Source: Diospyros lotus (lineage: Eukaryota > Streptophyta > Magnoliopsida > Ericales > Ebenaceae). Taken from it: a stretch of DNA of 64,000 nucleotides. Numbering within the stretch: the stretch's first letter is position 1; each line of letters opens with the position of its first letter. Positions 49,746 to 61,697 of this stretch are shown here, in pieces. The DNA lies in NCBI RefSeq assembly GCF_014633365.1, contig NC_068347.1, positions 28,438,116-28,502,115 of the forward strand, given 5' to 3'. The position numbers and the translations under genes are program-made. A model generated the notes under the pieces. The model did no database searches. It worked only from the letters and a program-made list of their open reading frames with translations, and was not told where the DNA came from.

Positions 49746-51460
49746 ATGTCAACTGTCTCTACCTCTGCCGAAGTTGTCTCCCACAGCACCGGAGAAGTAC
49801 CAGCAAATCCAGTATCCGGTGAACTGCAGCAAATCAGTGCTGCATACTGGCTCAATGGGAAGAACTGTCTAAAATGGTCACAGCTGATTAAGACTATTTT
49901 AAAGGAAAAAGGCAAGCTCAACGACATCATCGGAACTGGACCTAAGGAAGGAGATCCTAGTTTTGCCTCATGGGATAAGCAGAATTCGATGATTATGGCT
50001 TAGCTCTAGAGTTCTAAGTCACCAAAGATCGTGGCATGTGCATGTTCCTAACAACTGCAAGGGAGGTCTGGGAGTCAATTCAACAAACTTATTCCAAAGT
50101 CAAGGATGCGGCCCAGATCTATGAGCTGCAGATCAAAACTATGTCGACAAAACAAAGAGATAAAACTGTCACAGATTATGTAAGCTTGTTGAAGGGTCGG
50201 TGGCAGAAAATGGATCAATATCAGGTAATAAAGATGGAGGAGAGTAAAGATGCTGCATTGCTGAAGGCATTCTTTGAGAAGGACCGTAAATACGATTTTC
50301 TAGCAGGACTGAATGCATAATTTGATCCTGTGAGAATCTAGATCTTAGGTAAGGATGATCTACCCACTCTTAATGAAGTAGTTTCAATTATTTTGGCAGA
50401 AGAAAGTAGAAGAGGAGTGATGTTGGAGACGAAATCACTGGAAGCCTCGGCCATGCTGACAAAAACTGCAAACCGTGGTCCAAAAGAAAATTGGAAGGCT
50501 GAATCCAAGACAACAAGTGGCAAAGATACAGACTCTCTATGGTGCACCTATTGTAACAAACCAAGGCACACTCAGGAGAAGTGCTGGAAATTGATTGGGA
50601 AACCATCCAGCAAGGAGTGGGGAACCAAAGGAGGACAGAATAAGCTGTGCAAAGGGCAGGCATACCAAGTGACTGCACAGCAAGGAGAGGAGAAAGGCCC
50701 AGAATCAACAAATCTCAATAAAGAGGAGATTGTGAAGCTGAGGAATTTTTTGGCTGCTCTTGAGATACCATCAGGTACCTGTACATTGGTACATTCAGGT
50801 AAGTTTCCAATCTCTCATGGTTTAACTGCCTCAGTAAAGTCGTGTAAAAATTCATGGATTTTTTATTTGGGAGACATAGATCATATGACCCATGGCTCTA
50901 CTTTTAGCACTTATACTCCTTGCCATAGTAATAGAAAAATAGCCACTGCAGATAGTTCACCAACCACAGTAGCCAGAATAGGAGATATAAGAATCAATCC
51001 AAAATTCAACCTTGAAAATGTCCTTCATGTTCCTAAAATGTCCACAAATTTGGTATCTATCACCAAGATTTCTCAAGACCTAAATTGCAAAGTTATATTT
51101 TTCCCAACTCATTGTTTATTTCAGGACCAAGATTCAAGAATGATGATTGGACGTGCTGAGGAAAGAGACGAATTGTACTATCTTGATGTGCCTAAGACAC
51201 CAGACATTAACAAGCAAAATCATTCCCTAACTCTCCTATCCGAACACCATCAATCCATTGTTGAAGACCTGATTTGGCTCCACCATTATAGACTGGGTCA
51301 TCTCTCCTTTAAAACTCTTGCAGTTATCTTTCCTTTCTTGTTCAAAGGATTAGAAACTAAACCTTTTGCTTGTGAGGTATGTGAGTTAGCCAAACACAAA
51401 CGTTCAGCCTTCCCTATTATCAATAAAAGGAGTTCAATTCCCTTTGAGTTGATTCATTGA
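49746..51460 (+). pseudogene. copia gag, protease and pre-integrase region
   Basis: Gag starts at 49746 (MSTVSTSAEVV) and continues with frame breaks through the UBN2-like segment at 50036-50320 (EVWESIQQTYSKVKDAA). From 50393 a frame of 355 residues stays open. It contains an intact zinc knuckle (CTYCNKPRHTQEKC), a protease region in which the DSGA active site is lost (WIFYLGDIDHMT), and the GAG-pre-integrase segment LHHYRLGHLSFKTL with C..C in CEVCELAKHKR. The stops at about 50000 and 50318 inactivate it. Confidence 0.85.
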
Positions 51461-52073
51461 CAATTGTACTCGAGTTACTAGGATTTTTTTGCTGAAATCC
51501 ATAAGTGAAGTCAGTAATATACTGCCAAACTTTCTATCCATGGTAAAAAACCAATTTGGCATCCAAGTTAAAAACAGTTCCGTTCAAACAATGCCAAGGA
51601 TTACTTTAATCAAACTCTGTTGGCTTATTTCCAGGGAGAAGGGATCATTCATGAATCTTTTTGTGTCTATACTCCTCAACGAAATGGGGTAACTAAAAGG
51701 AAAAAATGGTCACCTCCTCTCCACAACCCGAGTGTTACCATTCCAAAGAAATGTGCCAAAACATTATTGGGGGGAAACAGTTCTCACAACCACTCACATT
51801 ATTAATCAACTTCCTACTCCAATATTGAATCTCCAAAGCCCTATGGGAGTACTGTCACACTTTTACCTACATCTTACCATCACAAACCATCTTGCTCCTA
51901 GAATATTTGGGTTTGTCTCATATGTTCACATTCATGGTCAAAGTCGAGGGAAATTGGACCCAAGAGCTCTCAAAACTATCTTTGGAATATTCTTCAACCC
52001 AAAAGGGATATAAATGCTATCGTTCATCAACCAGAAAATTCTTCATGTCGGCTAATGTTACATTTGATGAGAC

Positions 52074-53122
52074 TAGGGGTGAGCAATCGGTTATAACCAA
52101 ACCGAACCGGACAAAAATTGTGAACCAAACCGAGCCGACCAAAAGCAATAACCGAACCGAACCGACCGACTAACCTCAACAAACCGAACTAACCGAAATC
52201 CAAACCGTGCTACCCGAACCGAACCGAATAACCGAACTGAAACACAAAATAACCAAGAAAACAACTTTGTTGTTGCTACCAGCCACCTAGCCGACCGGCG
52301 ATTCTGATGATCAGAACCGATCATCGGATTCCCCCAACCACGGTGACCCACATACCCAAAAATTAAAAGCATCTAATGGTTGGATTTTAGTAGATCTAAG
52401 TTTCAAAGTTTCAATGTAAAAGAGAAGTAGCCGGAAAACTTACCGAAAAATCATTGGCGTCGTCTTCGTCTCCGGCCTTCATCTTCTTCTTCGCCATCGG
52501 TGACGGCGACGGATGGTGGAGGGAGAGAGAAGAGATGAAGACGAAGAGCCTTCGGCCAGTGCTGATCTACGAAGCAACGAAAAGTCTTCGTCTTCGTCTT
52601 CGCCATCGCAAGATTTGTGGGCGGACAGTGTTGATCTATGAAGCATCGAAGAGGCAAGAGCCTTCGTCTTTGCCATCGCCATCAAAGAGCCTTCCTCTTC
52701 GTCTTCGCCATCGCCAGATCTGTGAAAACTCGAACTCGAAGAGAGTCTTCGTCTTCGCCATCGCCAGAACTCGAAGAGAGTCTTACATCTTCACCAATCG
52801 CCATCGCCAGAACTCGACGAGAAGAGAAGACGCGAGAGAGAGACACACAGAGAGAGAAGAACGAAGAGAACACGAAATGGGGTGTCGTGCCCGCGTGCGT
52901 GAGGGGGGGGGGGGGCGGTTCGGTTCGCCTATTTGCTACATATATAGTTCGGTTCGGTTTTTGAGTATTTTTATCAAAATAACTGAACCGAACTGAATAA
53001 CCGATTTTTAAAAGAAAATATAACCGAACCGAACCGTTTTTTATGAAAAACCAAACCGAACCGACCGAATTTTTCGATTCGGTTCGATTAGTTCAGTTTA
53101 ACCGAACTTTTGCTCACCCCTA
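52074..53122. mobile_element. 1.05-kb hAT non-autonomous element in copia integrase
   Basis: The terminal inverted repeat TAGGGGTGAGCAA at the left and TTGCTCACCCCTA at the right are flanked by the perfect 8-bp duplication GATGAGAC (52066-52073 and 53123-53130). The first and last 150 bases are dense with AACCGAACCG on one strand and CGGTTCGGTT on the other. The centre, 52540-52830, has irregular repeats of TCTTCGTCTTCGCCATCG and is GC-rich. The frames there are not coding for anything known. No transposase is present. Confidence 0.92.
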
Positions 53123-54191
53123 GATGAGACAACATCCTATTTTACTCAACCGTATCTTCAGAGGGAGACAACACTTGTCAAAGATAAGGATTTTTTCTAC
53201 TAGACCTACCTAGAACTAGGAACACCTTCTCCCGAGTCAACTTCTGCTCCCAACCTCAAACCTCAACAACCCCAAGCTTTTTGAACCTTGTGATCCTTAA
53301 TGATGCCCAACTTGAATCTGAACTAGAAAACGTATCGTTAGTTGGGGGAATGAGGATGCTTCTAATAACAGATTTCCTTAGGTTTACTCAAGAAAAAAGA
53401 ACCTAGCTCCTGGATCGAGGCCAATTCAGGCATCAAAACCAAATCCTGAGAATAAGGTAATACCTTCTGATCCCTCTCAATCTACACCTGAATTGGACTT
53501 GTCTATTGCCATAAGGAAGGGAACTAGGGAATGTACAAAACAACCAAGGTACCCACTTATAGAATTTGTGTCATTTGCAAGATTTTCTCTGTCATAAATG
53601 CTTCCTCACAAATTTAAACACTATGTCAATTCCTAATACCTTTTTTGAGGCTTTAACCTGTGAGAATTGGAAAAACGCTATGAATGTTAAAATGTAGGCC
53701 TTAAGAAAAACAAAACATGTGAAGTTATAGAACTACTAAAAGGGAAGAAACCAGTAGGGTGCAAATGAGTATACACGGTGAAGTACAAAGCAGATGGGAT
53801 ATTAGGAATGTACAAAGTAAGGTTGGTAGCAAAAGGATACACACAGACATATGGAATAAACTACCAAGAAACATTTGCTCCAGTAGTAAAGATGAACACG
53901 GTGAGAATTCTATTGTCCTTAGCTACAAACTTTGATTGGCCACTCCAACAGTTTGATGTAAAAAATACCTTTTTACATGGAGACCTTGATGAAGAAATAT
54001 ATATGGAGATTCCACCTAGGTACACTAGAAACATAGCTCCTAATAACGTGTGCAAGCTTAAGAAAGCATTGTATGGTTTGAAACAGTCGCCTAGGGCTAC
54101 AAACAAAGTCAAGAAGAACACACTTTGTTTATAAGACATTCGGGCTTACAAGGAGTCACAACACTCATTATATACGTGGATGACATAATAG

Positions 54192-54794
54192 TGTTATAAA
54201 TTGGGAGCATTGGCAGCCTTAAAACCCTCCAAGAAACTAATCAAACACCCATCCAAACGCTCTTAACTCACCGCCCAACACACCACAACACAAATAGTCA
54301 ATAAAGAACATAATTTAAGTAAGAACAAAACAAGAAAGAAAACATTCAAACCATATAAGAAGACAAACTTTTATCCTGGTTCATGCCAATTGAATTGGCA
54401 CTACATCCAGCCTCTAAGATCCTCTCGAAAGCAGTCTTTATTTCCAGAAATCAATCAGTACAGTAGTGACCCTTCTCTCCCTTCTATTCCCGAGCGCCCC
54501 AATTGTTTTCCCTCAAGATTACAAAGCTAACAGCCCTAGCCTTTCTCTCAGAAACAATCAGCCCTTGTTACAAACAGAAAAATGAGAACTCTCTCACCAT
54601 TTGCTACCCCTTGCCCTCTATTTATAATAGTGGGTGAATATCCTAATGAATATTATTAGATATTTACAGTTTATCCCCCAAAATATAACTAATTACAGTT
54701 TGGGTTACAACTTCTATCTAAAATCTTCAAAAGGAACTCTAGCGAACTGCCATCATGTTCTTCTTATACCATATACTCGAGACAACCTTTAACA
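54192..54794. mobile_element. Solo LTR inserted in copia reverse transcriptase
   Basis: The 603-bp segment begins TGTTATAAATTGGG and ends CCTTTAACA, the TG...CA ends of an LTR, and is flanked by the perfect 5-bp duplication AATAG (54187-54191 and 54795-54799). Removing it and one copy of the duplication restores the copia reading frame just after YVDD. No internal domain or second LTR is present, so it is the product of LTR-LTR recombination. Its plus-strand sequence holds a TATTTATAAT motif near 54619, perhaps the promoter read on one strand. Confidence 0.88.
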
Positions 54795-54986
54795 AATAGT
54801 AATCAAGAATGATTAGCAAGAGAAGCTGAGTTTAGGACATCACTTAAAGAAGGAATTTGGAATCAAAGAGCTCGAAAATCTTAAGTACTTCCTAGGAATT
54901 GAGGTGGCATGTTCCAAGATGGGGATTTTTATTTCTCAGCAAAAGTACATTACTGATCTCTTAAGGGAAACAAGGAAGTTGGCATG

Positions 54987-55680
54987 TGTCACGACCCTAG
55001 GGACAATAGAGGGGTAATATTGTAATTAAGCTACATATATTGTTGCATTTCCATTAGGCGCACATGGTTGTGCACATGCCTGCTACCATTTTTGTTTGTG
55101 CTTTCAGTTACAATAACTAAAGAGCAACCACCTATGCCTATAAAAGGCCGATTGTAAGAGGATAGGGATTCATCGTGAATGAAAATTGACTCTTTTCCCT
55201 CTACTATTTTTTTCTCTCCTTCTCTCTCAAACCCTCTGTTCTTCCCCAATTCTTGTTGTCTCCCTTGTCAATCTGATTCTCCCTCCAAATTTCTCTTTGA
55301 TTCTCAAGTTCTTCCCTAAACTAGTACTGTCAAATCTTAGTACTTAACAATTGGAATTAAGCTACATATATTGTTATATTCCTGTTAGGCGCACATGGTT
55401 GTGCACATGGTTGCTGCTATTTTTGTTTGTGCTTTTAGTTATAATAACTAAAGACCAGTCGCCTATGCTTATAAAAGGCCAATTGTAAGAGGACGGGGAT
55501 TCATCATAAATGAGAATTGACTCTTTTCCCTCTATTATTTTGTTCTCTCCCTCTCTCTCTCCCTCTCTATTCCTCCCTAATTCTTGTTGTCTCCCTCGTC
55601 AATTTGATTCTCCCTCCAACTTTCTCTCTAATTCTCAAGTTCTTCCCTAAACCACTACTGTCATATCTTAGTACCTAACA
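54987..55680 (+). repeat. 5' LTR of gypsy B with an internal 331-bp tandem duplication
   Basis: It starts TGTCACGACC and ends CCTAACA. The part from 55024 to 55354 is repeated at 55355-55680, both copies beginning AATTAAGCTACATATATTG and containing TATAAAAGGCC. The first copy ends TTAACAATTGG, that is, the LTR end plus the first bases that follow it in front of gag. The duplicated unit therefore spans the LTR/primer-site junction. Confidence 0.85.
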
Positions 55681-55682
55681 AT

Positions 55683-55694
55683 TGGTATCAGAGC
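55683..55694 (+). other. Primer-binding site of gypsy B
   Basis: TGGTATCAGAGC two bases after the LTR end. The leader behind it (to 56063) has no recognised frame; the open frame on the other strand, 56163-55840, is not credible. Confidence 0.85.
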
Positions 55695-56063
55695 TAATGG
55701 TCTTTAGACTATTGGACGGTGATTGGGTGAGAAGAAGGCGTCGACTGGGAAGCAATCGTTGAATTACAGCAATTGCAACTTGATTCCAGCAAAGTAAGGA
55801 AGGCGCAAAGTAAAAGTAGGTCAGGGGGCGATCACTGAATCACAACGATTGCAACAAAGACCGAGAGATTTTGAACTCGCAATGATCATGAGAAAATAAT
55901 GATTGGTTGCAAGGGTTCCATCGGTCGAATTGTATTGAGGTGTGGGTCGCAACCATTGTCAGTCTTGATCGGCATTGAGTACAAATTGGAGGTGGCGAAT
56001 TAGCTATAGAACAAAGTAGTTGATTGGGTTGTAGACTAGAGAAGGAATCCGTGTAGAACAAGT

Positions 56064-56469
56064 TGTCACGAAATGACTGGTCATTTCCGCATTTAATTCC
56101 TTTGCACTTTTTAAATTCCAGCACTACTGTTTGGTAGCAGCTGGTAGGGTGATACACTACCATTTTGGATGTTTAGGCATTAGCTAAATTAAGGTGGTGA
56201 ACGGCTAGGTAGGAAGAAGACAAAAGGGAATATAGTTTGTTAGGAGTTGTACCAGGTGCAGGCCCACCTCTGACAGGAGAATATCCCCCAAACGGCCTAT
56301 ATATATCTGTACACCTCCATCGTGAGGAATCACCATTGAGAATTATCAAAATCTGTTTCCTTCCTATTTCTCTCTACTCTCTATTCTCCACTCTTACTTA
56401 GCCACTTTTCCTTCACGGAACTCTTACCGGAGAAGGACTAATTCCTTCCTCAAGAGTGGGGTTGTGACA
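56064..56469 (+). repeat. 5' LTR of gypsy A
   Basis: It starts TGTCACGAAATG and ends GTTGTGACA. It contains TATATATATC about 160 bases before its end as a possible promoter. Confidence 0.93.
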
Positions 56470-56472
56470 TTC

Positions 56473-56484
56473 TGGTATCAGAGC
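56473..56484 (+). other. Primer-binding site of gypsy A
   Basis: TGGTATCAGAGC, three bases after the LTR. Confidence 0.85.
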
Positions 56485-57821
56485 AAAGATTCTCGGCCAG
56501 AGCTCAGTGACTCAGAACAATGGCGGAAGGAACTCGCATGAAGGACATGGAGACGCGGCTCCAGCAGCTAGAAGCGGCAGTGACCGAAATCCAGAATAGA
56601 ATGGATAGGACGGAGTTGGAAGCTAACAAAAACCATGAGGTAGTGATCGCCATGGACCGAAGGATGGAAGACTCCATGGAAGGGCTTGAAAGGAGATTAG
56701 AAGGGTCGATCGCACGGGTACGTGAAGAGCTGGGAGCTCAAATCCAGCAATTCATGGTGATGTTTACCCAGCAAAACCGGGTCAGGTTAGCTCCAGACTT
56801 TCCACCTAGAGGGGAGAATGAACCTCTCTTGCAAAGGGTTATGATTAACCCGGAAGAAAAAGGTCGGGAAGAGTTAGAAATAATAGGAGGAGAAGAGCAG
56901 AACCATCACCCTCTAGGATTTCCTATGCCTCGGATGGAAATCCCGGTATTCAAGGGGATACATCCTCGGTGGTGGCTAAGGAAGTGCAAGAGATTGTTCG
57001 AATGGTATAACGTACCCAGAATGCAGAGGGTGGGCCTAGCCGCTGCATACTTCAATGAGGTGGTAGACGCATGGTTCCAGGGGTGCTTGAGTCTAAGGAG
57101 AGAATACACCTGGGAGGAATTCTCTAAAAAGTTATGTGAACGCTTTGGAGAGAGAAGTGTGGCGGACACCATTGAAGAATTCAATAAGCTACGACAAACT
57201 GGGAGCGTGGGATCCTATCTCAAGAAGTTCGAGGAGCTTAGATCATATATGGTTAGTCATAACCATCACCTCTCAAAAGCTTATTTCATATCAAGCTTCA
57301 TGAGTGGACTGAGCGAGGAACTCAGACCAATGGTTAAGATGATGAAGCCGTGGACAGTTGAACGAGCTTCAGAAAGTGCTTGTTTACAAGAAATGATGGT
57401 GGAGGCCTTGATCAAGAAGCAAAGGCAACTGCTCGGAGGAGCTAACACCGGGACAACTGGTATGGGGACAAAGGGGTACACCCGTGACGCTAACAGGGGA
57501 AAGCCAATTACAAGTACGAGTTCCACTCCCTATGGGGAGCAGCTACGTGAACAAAGAAGGATAGCTGGCTTGTGCTTTAGGTGCGGGGATAGATATCACC
57601 CGGGCCATCAGTGCAAGAGGCAGATCTTACTATTGGAAGGAGAGGAAGAAGGGGAGCAGGACGAAGCCAAAGAAGGAGTGGAAGGGGGTGATGAAGAGGA
57701 TAATGAAGAGATCTCCCTACATGCCTTAAAGGGGGTGGCCGACAACAAGATCATCAAGGTGGGAGGTCAAGTTAAAGACTGCAATCTCATGATTTTAATT
57801 GATAGCGGAAGCACTCATAGC

Positions 57822-58351
57822 TAGGGGTGTTCATGGTGCGGTTTGGCCGGTCTAAACCATTTTCAGCAAGCCAAACCGCTAGTGCGGTTTTCTGATCAAA
57901 CCAGACCACGGTCTGGTTTTGGTGCGGCCAAACCACACCAAACCAGACCGCATTTGCAGTCTGGTTTGGTGCGGTTTAGTGCGGTTTGAAAATAACTATT
58001 AACATATAATATAGTATAAAAATATTGAAAAGAATAATTATATATTATTATAAACTATTATAATCTGTTGAAAATTATAATAGTTATATATTATTATAAA
58101 CTTGTTATATATTATTATAAAATTTTTATAATAATAGGGGTTGTTGGGGTGATTTTTATAATAATATATTTTTTATATTTTCTTGGGTGGTTTGGTTTTA
58201 AACCAAACCGCCAACCATACAAACCGCAGACCGTGCGGTTTGTATAACCACCAAACCGTTTTGGACCGCAAAAAAAAAATCAACCGATTCGGTTTGGTTT
58301 GGTTTGGTTTGGCCGGTTTCCGCGGTGCACCGATTTTTTTGAACACCCCTA
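57822..58351. mobile_element. 530-bp hAT MITE in the protease of gypsy A
   Basis: The terminal inverted repeat TAGGGGTGTTCA at the left and TGAACACCCCTA at the right are flanked by the perfect 8-bp duplication CTCATAGC (57814-57821 and 58352-58359). The subterminal parts are packed with GGTTTGGTGCGG-type repeats and their complement, around an AT-rich centre. Removing the element and one duplication copy restores the gag-pol frame. This is the youngest insertion of the stack. Confidence 0.93.
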
Positions 58352-61300
58352 CTCATAGCTTCCTCGATGAAAGCATGGCTAAGAAGTTGAAATGCCCACA
58401 CATGGGAACCATTCCACTGAGCGTGACAGTTGCCAACGGCCAAAGGGTGCTAAGTAATTTCACCTGCAAGGGCTTTTGCTGGGAGATGCAGGGGGAGAAG
58501 TTTGAGACAGACCTGAGGTTGCTTCAACTAGGAGGGTGTCATGTGGTTTTAGGAGTGGATTGGATGAAGGGGATGAGCCCCATCAACTTCGATTTCAATA
58601 GAATGGAGGTGTCATTTGAAAAAGATGGTAGAAGAATGACACTGACCGGGAAGAGCGAGGTGGGGGCCTATAAGATGATATCAGGAAGGAGGCTACAAAG
58701 AGTGTTGAAGAGTAAGTGGAGTCAGATAGCCCACCTCTTCTCAGTGGTAGTAGCCGAAGGGGATCACATAGAAGCCGCGACACAAAGGGAGATGGGGTTG
58801 ATAATAAGCACACCCCAGGGAATGCAAAACCAGGTATGTCACTCGAATGCCCTTAATAAACTATTGGTGGATTACAAGGATCTCCTTAGGGAACCAAAAA
58901 CTTTACCCCCTACCTGAATGTTTGACCATAACATTAATCTTAAACCTGGTGCCGAACCCATCAATATTAGAGCATACCGAGACCCTCCCAACCAAAAGAA
59001 CGAAATTGAAAAAATGGTGAGAACCATGCTTGAACAATCCCTCATTAGACCAAGCCAAAGCCCATTTGCTTCTCCCGTCCTCCTAGTCAAAAAGAAGGAT
59101 GAAACATGGAGATTTTGTGTTGATTATCGGCAACTAAATGCCATGACTATTAAAGATAAATTTCCCATACCCTTAGTGGAGGACCTATTAGACAAACTTA
59201 ACCATGCCAAATTCTTTTCTAAGCTGGATCTAAGGGTCGGATACCATCAAATTAGGATGAAGATTGAAGATATCCCAAAAACAGCCTTCAAAACCCACCA
59301 TGGCCACTTTGAGTTCCTAGTGATGCCCTTCGGGCTCACAAATGCCCCGGCGACCCTCCAATCCCTCATGAACAGAATTTTTGAACCCTACCTCCGCAAG
59401 TTTATATTGGTTTTCTTTGATGACATACTTGTTTACGGCCCTACATTCGACCAACACCTAGCCCACCTCGAAATCACCCTTGAAATCCTAAGAACCCACC
59501 ATCTTTTTATTAAGGAATCCAAATGTGCTTTTGCCCAAAGACAGGTGGAATATCTCGGTCACCTCATATCAGATGGCGAGGTTAGTACCGATCCCAGGAA
59601 GGTGGAAGCAATGTTGTCTTGGCAAAGGCCCACATCCCTGAAGGCTTTGAGGGGATTCTTAGGGCTGACCGGGTATTATCAAAGGTTTGTGCAAAACTAC
59701 GGAATTATCAGCAAGCCACTGACCAACTTACTGAAGAAGGGAGGATTCAATTGGGGGTAGGAGGCAGAGGAAGCATTCGAGAACCTGAAAGGGGCTATGA
59801 GCAGAGTACCGGTGTTGGGCCTCCCAAATTTTGACAAGCCTTTCACTCTAGAAACATATGCGAGTGGAACCGGGGTAGGGGCAATGCTGGCTCAAGAGGG
59901 AAGACCCCTAGCCTTCCTGAGCCAAGTGTTGAGTCCAAAACACTTAGGACTCAGCATCTATAAAAAGGAACTTCTGGCTGTGCTCATGACGGTAGACCGT
60001 TGGAGGCACTACTTGGAGGGCAACAAGTTCATCATAAAAACGGACCACGAGAGCTTAAAATTCCTACTGCAACAGAAGCTCCAAACGCAACTACAAAAGA
60101 AGGGAATGACCAAATTAATGGGTCTATATTACAGAATTCAATACCGGAAGGGAAAAGAAAACAAGGCAGTTGATGTACTGTCCAGACATCATGAGGAGGG
60201 AGACTTAGCAGCCATAACCACCCTGGTGCCTGAATGGTATCAAGAAGTGATTGACAGCTACGAAGGAGACAACAGAGTTAAGTCAATGGTGGAAAAGCTG
60301 GCATTGGGAGACCAGGAGGTAGAGGGCTACACCCTGAACCAAGGGTTACTGAGGTTTCGCGGAAGGATTGTGATTGGACAAAACCCGAGGATCAAGGAAA
60401 GGATCTTTCAAGCATTACACGAGTCTCCGCTGGGAGGGCATTCGGGAGAACAGAATACTTACCTCCGGGTTAAGCAGGCGTTCCAGTGGCCGAAAATGAA
60501 AACAGAGATTAAGGAGCTAGTCCAGAGATGCGATACATGTAGGAGGTGTAAGTCGGAGACAGTGGCCTACCCGGGGTTACTACAACCCCTACCCATCCCC
60601 GACTAGGCCTGGACTAGTGTCTCGATGGACTTTGTGGAAGGACTTCCTCGATCAGAAGGGAGGGACAGCATCCTGGTCGTAGTTGACCGGCTAACTAAAT
60701 TTGCCCACTTCATCGGGCTGACCCATCCTTACACAACTCAAGATGTAGCTAGGGTCTTCTTGGATAGGGTGATCAAATTGCATGGGGCTCCTAAGACTGT
60801 AATCTCGGATAGGGACAAGATTTTCACCAGCTTGATGTGGCAGGAGTTAATGAAGTCCCTCGGAACAAAACTAAATTTGTCCACCGCGTATCACCCCCAA
60901 TCCGACGGGCAGACCGAGAGAGTGAACCAGAGCCTTGAAACATACCTGAGGTGTGTCTGTTTGCTGCAACCCAAGGAGTGGCATAAGTGGTTGTCACTAG
61001 CGCAGTGGTGGTATAACACCAGCCACCACTCGTTAACCAAGATGTCCCCTTTCGAGGCCTTATTCGGGTACAAACCACCCCTTCTACCAGCAGTGGGAGG
61101 AAGCTCTAATGTGGCCTCAGTGGAGGAGTATTTGCAACAAAGGTGGGAGATGACACAACAGTTGAAGCAAGAGCTAGCCTTGGCCCAAAATCGCATGAAA
61201 CAGAACGCGAACCGAAGGAGAAGCGAGAGGGAGTTCGAAATAGGGGATCAGGTGTATCTTCGACTAAGGTATAGCCACCTAAAGTCAATTTCTTGAGGGA

Positions 61301-61686
61301 AGGTCACTAAACTTAGCCCCAAATATTATAGACCGTTCCCTATTGAGGCTAGAATCGGGAAGGTAGCCTATCGATTGAAGCTTCCCCCAAGGTCACAAAT
61401 TCATCCTGTTTTTCATGTTTCACTCTTAAAAAAGTCGGTGGGAGCTCAACCAACGAGTTCAATGCTACCAGCCCTTCCCAAGGAGGTCAGCGTAAGGACC
61501 GAACTAGAGGCTGTTGTCGATAGGCGGGTGATATACAAGGACGGGGCACCACTCATCTAGGTATTGGTCAAATGGCGAGGGCACACTTCAAAAGACAGTA
61601 CGTGGGAATACCTTCCGGAATTCCTCAATCAGTTTCCACAAGCGGCCAGCCTCCTTAGCATTTCTCGAGGACTAGAAATGGCTAAT

Positions 61687-61697
61687 GGAGGGGGAGT
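61687..61697 (+). other. Polypurine tract of gypsy A
   Basis: GGAGGGGGAGT directly before the 3' LTR, the plus-strand primer site. Confidence 0.8.

Larger units (their letters stand above)
49301..54986 (+). mobile_element. Ty1/copia retrotransposon, interrupted three times
   Basis: Its probable 5' LTR is 49301-49562, followed at once by the primer-binding site TGGTATCAGAGC at 49563. Gag, protease, integrase and RT follow on the plus strand. Three later elements sit inside it: a hAT MITE (52074-53122), a solo LTR (54192-54794) and gypsy B from 54987. The copia sequence stops in the RT/RNase H region at 54986, and its 3' part and 3' LTR must lie right of the window, beyond gypsy B. The orientation is opposite to PFD3. 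Confidence 0.85.
51461..54986 (+). pseudogene. copia integrase and reverse transcriptase, broken by insertions
   Basis: Integrase pieces at 51489-52073 include FCVYTPQRNGV, HIINQLPTPIL and the KCYRSSTRKFFMSANVTFDE segment. The reading continues after the hAT MITE at 53131. RT at 53778-54134 holds [40 protein letters not shown] and [13 protein letters not shown]. The catalytic YVDD lies at about 54171-54182, a few bases before the solo LTR. With the solo LTR left out, the same frame continues into KKEFGIKELENLKYFLGIEV at about 54843-54902. The homology is cut at 54986. Confidence 0.85.

Noticed and set aside
52454..52996. 180-codon frame inside the 1.05-kb hAT element
   Set aside because: Made of TCTTCGTCTTCGCCATCG repeats, Arg/Ser-rich in every frame; not a transposase.
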